In this document: positions 63,621 to 64,000 of the stretch, piece by piece | Layout: each line of letters begins with the position of its first letter | Numbering within the stretch: position 1 is the first letter of the stretch | Assembly (NCBI GenBank): GCA_963923955.1 | Contig: OZ000552.1 | Coordinates: 930,001 to 994,000 of the forward strand | Reading direction: 5' to 3' | Length of the DNA stretch: 64,000 nt | Source: G963923955 sp963923955 | GTDB lineage: Bacteria > Pseudomonadota > Gammaproteobacteria > Eutrophobiales > Eutrophobiaceae | The notes under the pieces: generated by a model | What the model saw: only the letters and a program-made list of their open reading frames with translations | Databases searched by the model: none | Told to the model about the DNA's origin: nothing | Position numbers and translations under genes: made by a program

Positions 63621-63977
63621 TTACATAATATTTTTTTCATAGATTAACGATTCGCTGACAAGATCATCGGAGAGAGTGCCTTCCCAACTGTGGCTATCCA
63701 TATCGATCTTCCCGTGCGGACTAAACGCGATGCCTTCTTCTTCCAATACTATGCGTTGATGCCGGTGTCCGTCATTGCCTCTGCGCGGGCTGATCGCGCC
63801 CTTGCTATTGATAACACGCTGCCAAGGTACCTCCGTATCGGGCGCTAAGGCCGCCATGGCATAGCCTACCTGTCTGGCGCTTGTGCCTGCCAGCCTTGCT
63901 ATCTGTCCATAGCTTGCCACCTTGCCGGCTGGGAACTGACGGACAATCGTATAAATTCGCTCATATGCGCCGCTCAT
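63621..63977 (-). CDS. alkyltransferase-like protein (Atl)
   Basis: The 118-residue protein contains only the DNA-binding domain of O6-methylguanine methyltransferases: FPAGKVASYGQIARLAG, ARQVGYAMAAL and VPWQRVINSKGAIS. The alkyl-accepting Cys of PCHRV is replaced by Trp (PWQRV), so it binds O6-alkylguanine without repairing it and probably hands it to nucleotide excision repair. It is upstream of the GST. The remaining 23 bases of the window hold nothing clear. Confidence 0.9.
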   Translation of the reverse strand: MSGAYERIYTIVRQFPAGKVASYGQIARLAGTSARQVGYAMAALAPDTEVPWQRVINSKGAISPRRGNDGHRHQRIVLEEEGIAFSPHGKIDMDSHSWEGTLSDDLVSESLIYEKNIM

Positions 63978-64000
63978 TTTAAAACATTACAATAAACATT

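Overview
The window is bacterial, about 54% GC by eye, and most consistent with a gammaproteobacterium. The pointers are tpiA-secG-tRNA-Leu(GAG), trpS/scpA/scpB/rluB, yciB-yciI-bolA, a homodimeric-type aceE with aceF, a Xanthomonas/Caulobacter-type TonB-dependent receptor, and a MoxR/Bat operon. No rRNA, phage, plasmid or complete insertion sequence was seen, and the species cannot be named from sequence alone.

Layout. 0-2.5 kb: the 3' end of a gene cut by the window edge, a small coiled-coil membrane protein, a secreted protein of unknown function and a Yellow/MRJP-like beta-propeller. 2.7-8.7 kb: a leftward type I restriction-modification operon (hsdR, hsdM, hsdS) followed by an AbiJ-like abortive-infection gene. 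8.8-20.6 kb: housekeeping genes (ppc, tRNA-Leu, secG, tpiA, an EndoIII-like glycosylase, rluB, scpB, scpA, trpS, yciB, yciI-like, bolA, dapE), with a decayed small membrane-protein gene between ppc and the tRNA. 20.6-25.5 kb: a cluster of palindromic repeats and a large autotransporter-type surface protein gene broken into several frames, several of the breaks lying at palindromic repeats. 25.7-28.9 kb: an AT-rich four-gene cassette (polytopic membrane protein, lipoprotein, two paralogous coiled-coil proteins) that I cannot assign to any known system. 29-37.4 kb: a frameshifted YbfF-like esterase, a NUDIX hydrolase, aceF/aceE, an M17 aminopeptidase and pgl.

37.5-54.6 kb looks like one glycan-use region. 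It holds a GntR regulator, a divergent TonB receptor with a C15 tract in its signal region, NanE epimerase, a sugar ABC importer (binding protein, two permeases and a separately placed ATPase), a ROK kinase, a GH38 alpha-mannosidase, an FAD oxidoreductase, a DUF4127 protein and a stand-alone phosphomannose-isomerase-type cupin. A plausible flow is oligosaccharide entry through the receptor, periplasmic capture and ABC import, cytoplasmic mannoside cleavage by GH38, then phosphorylation, epimerisation and isomerisation of the released sugars. The 5' end and upstream region of the gntR gene recur, diverged, directly in front of the FAD oxidoreductase.

54.6-64 kb: a sirtuin, a small membrane protein, the MoxR-DUF58-DUF4381-BatA-BatB/C-BatD operon, a glutathione S-transferase and an alkyltransferase-like protein.

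The most unusual items are the unassigned four-gene cassette, the two surface-protein genes carrying 15-nt C-rich tracts near their start (one in frame, one out of frame), and the duplicated regulatory segment.
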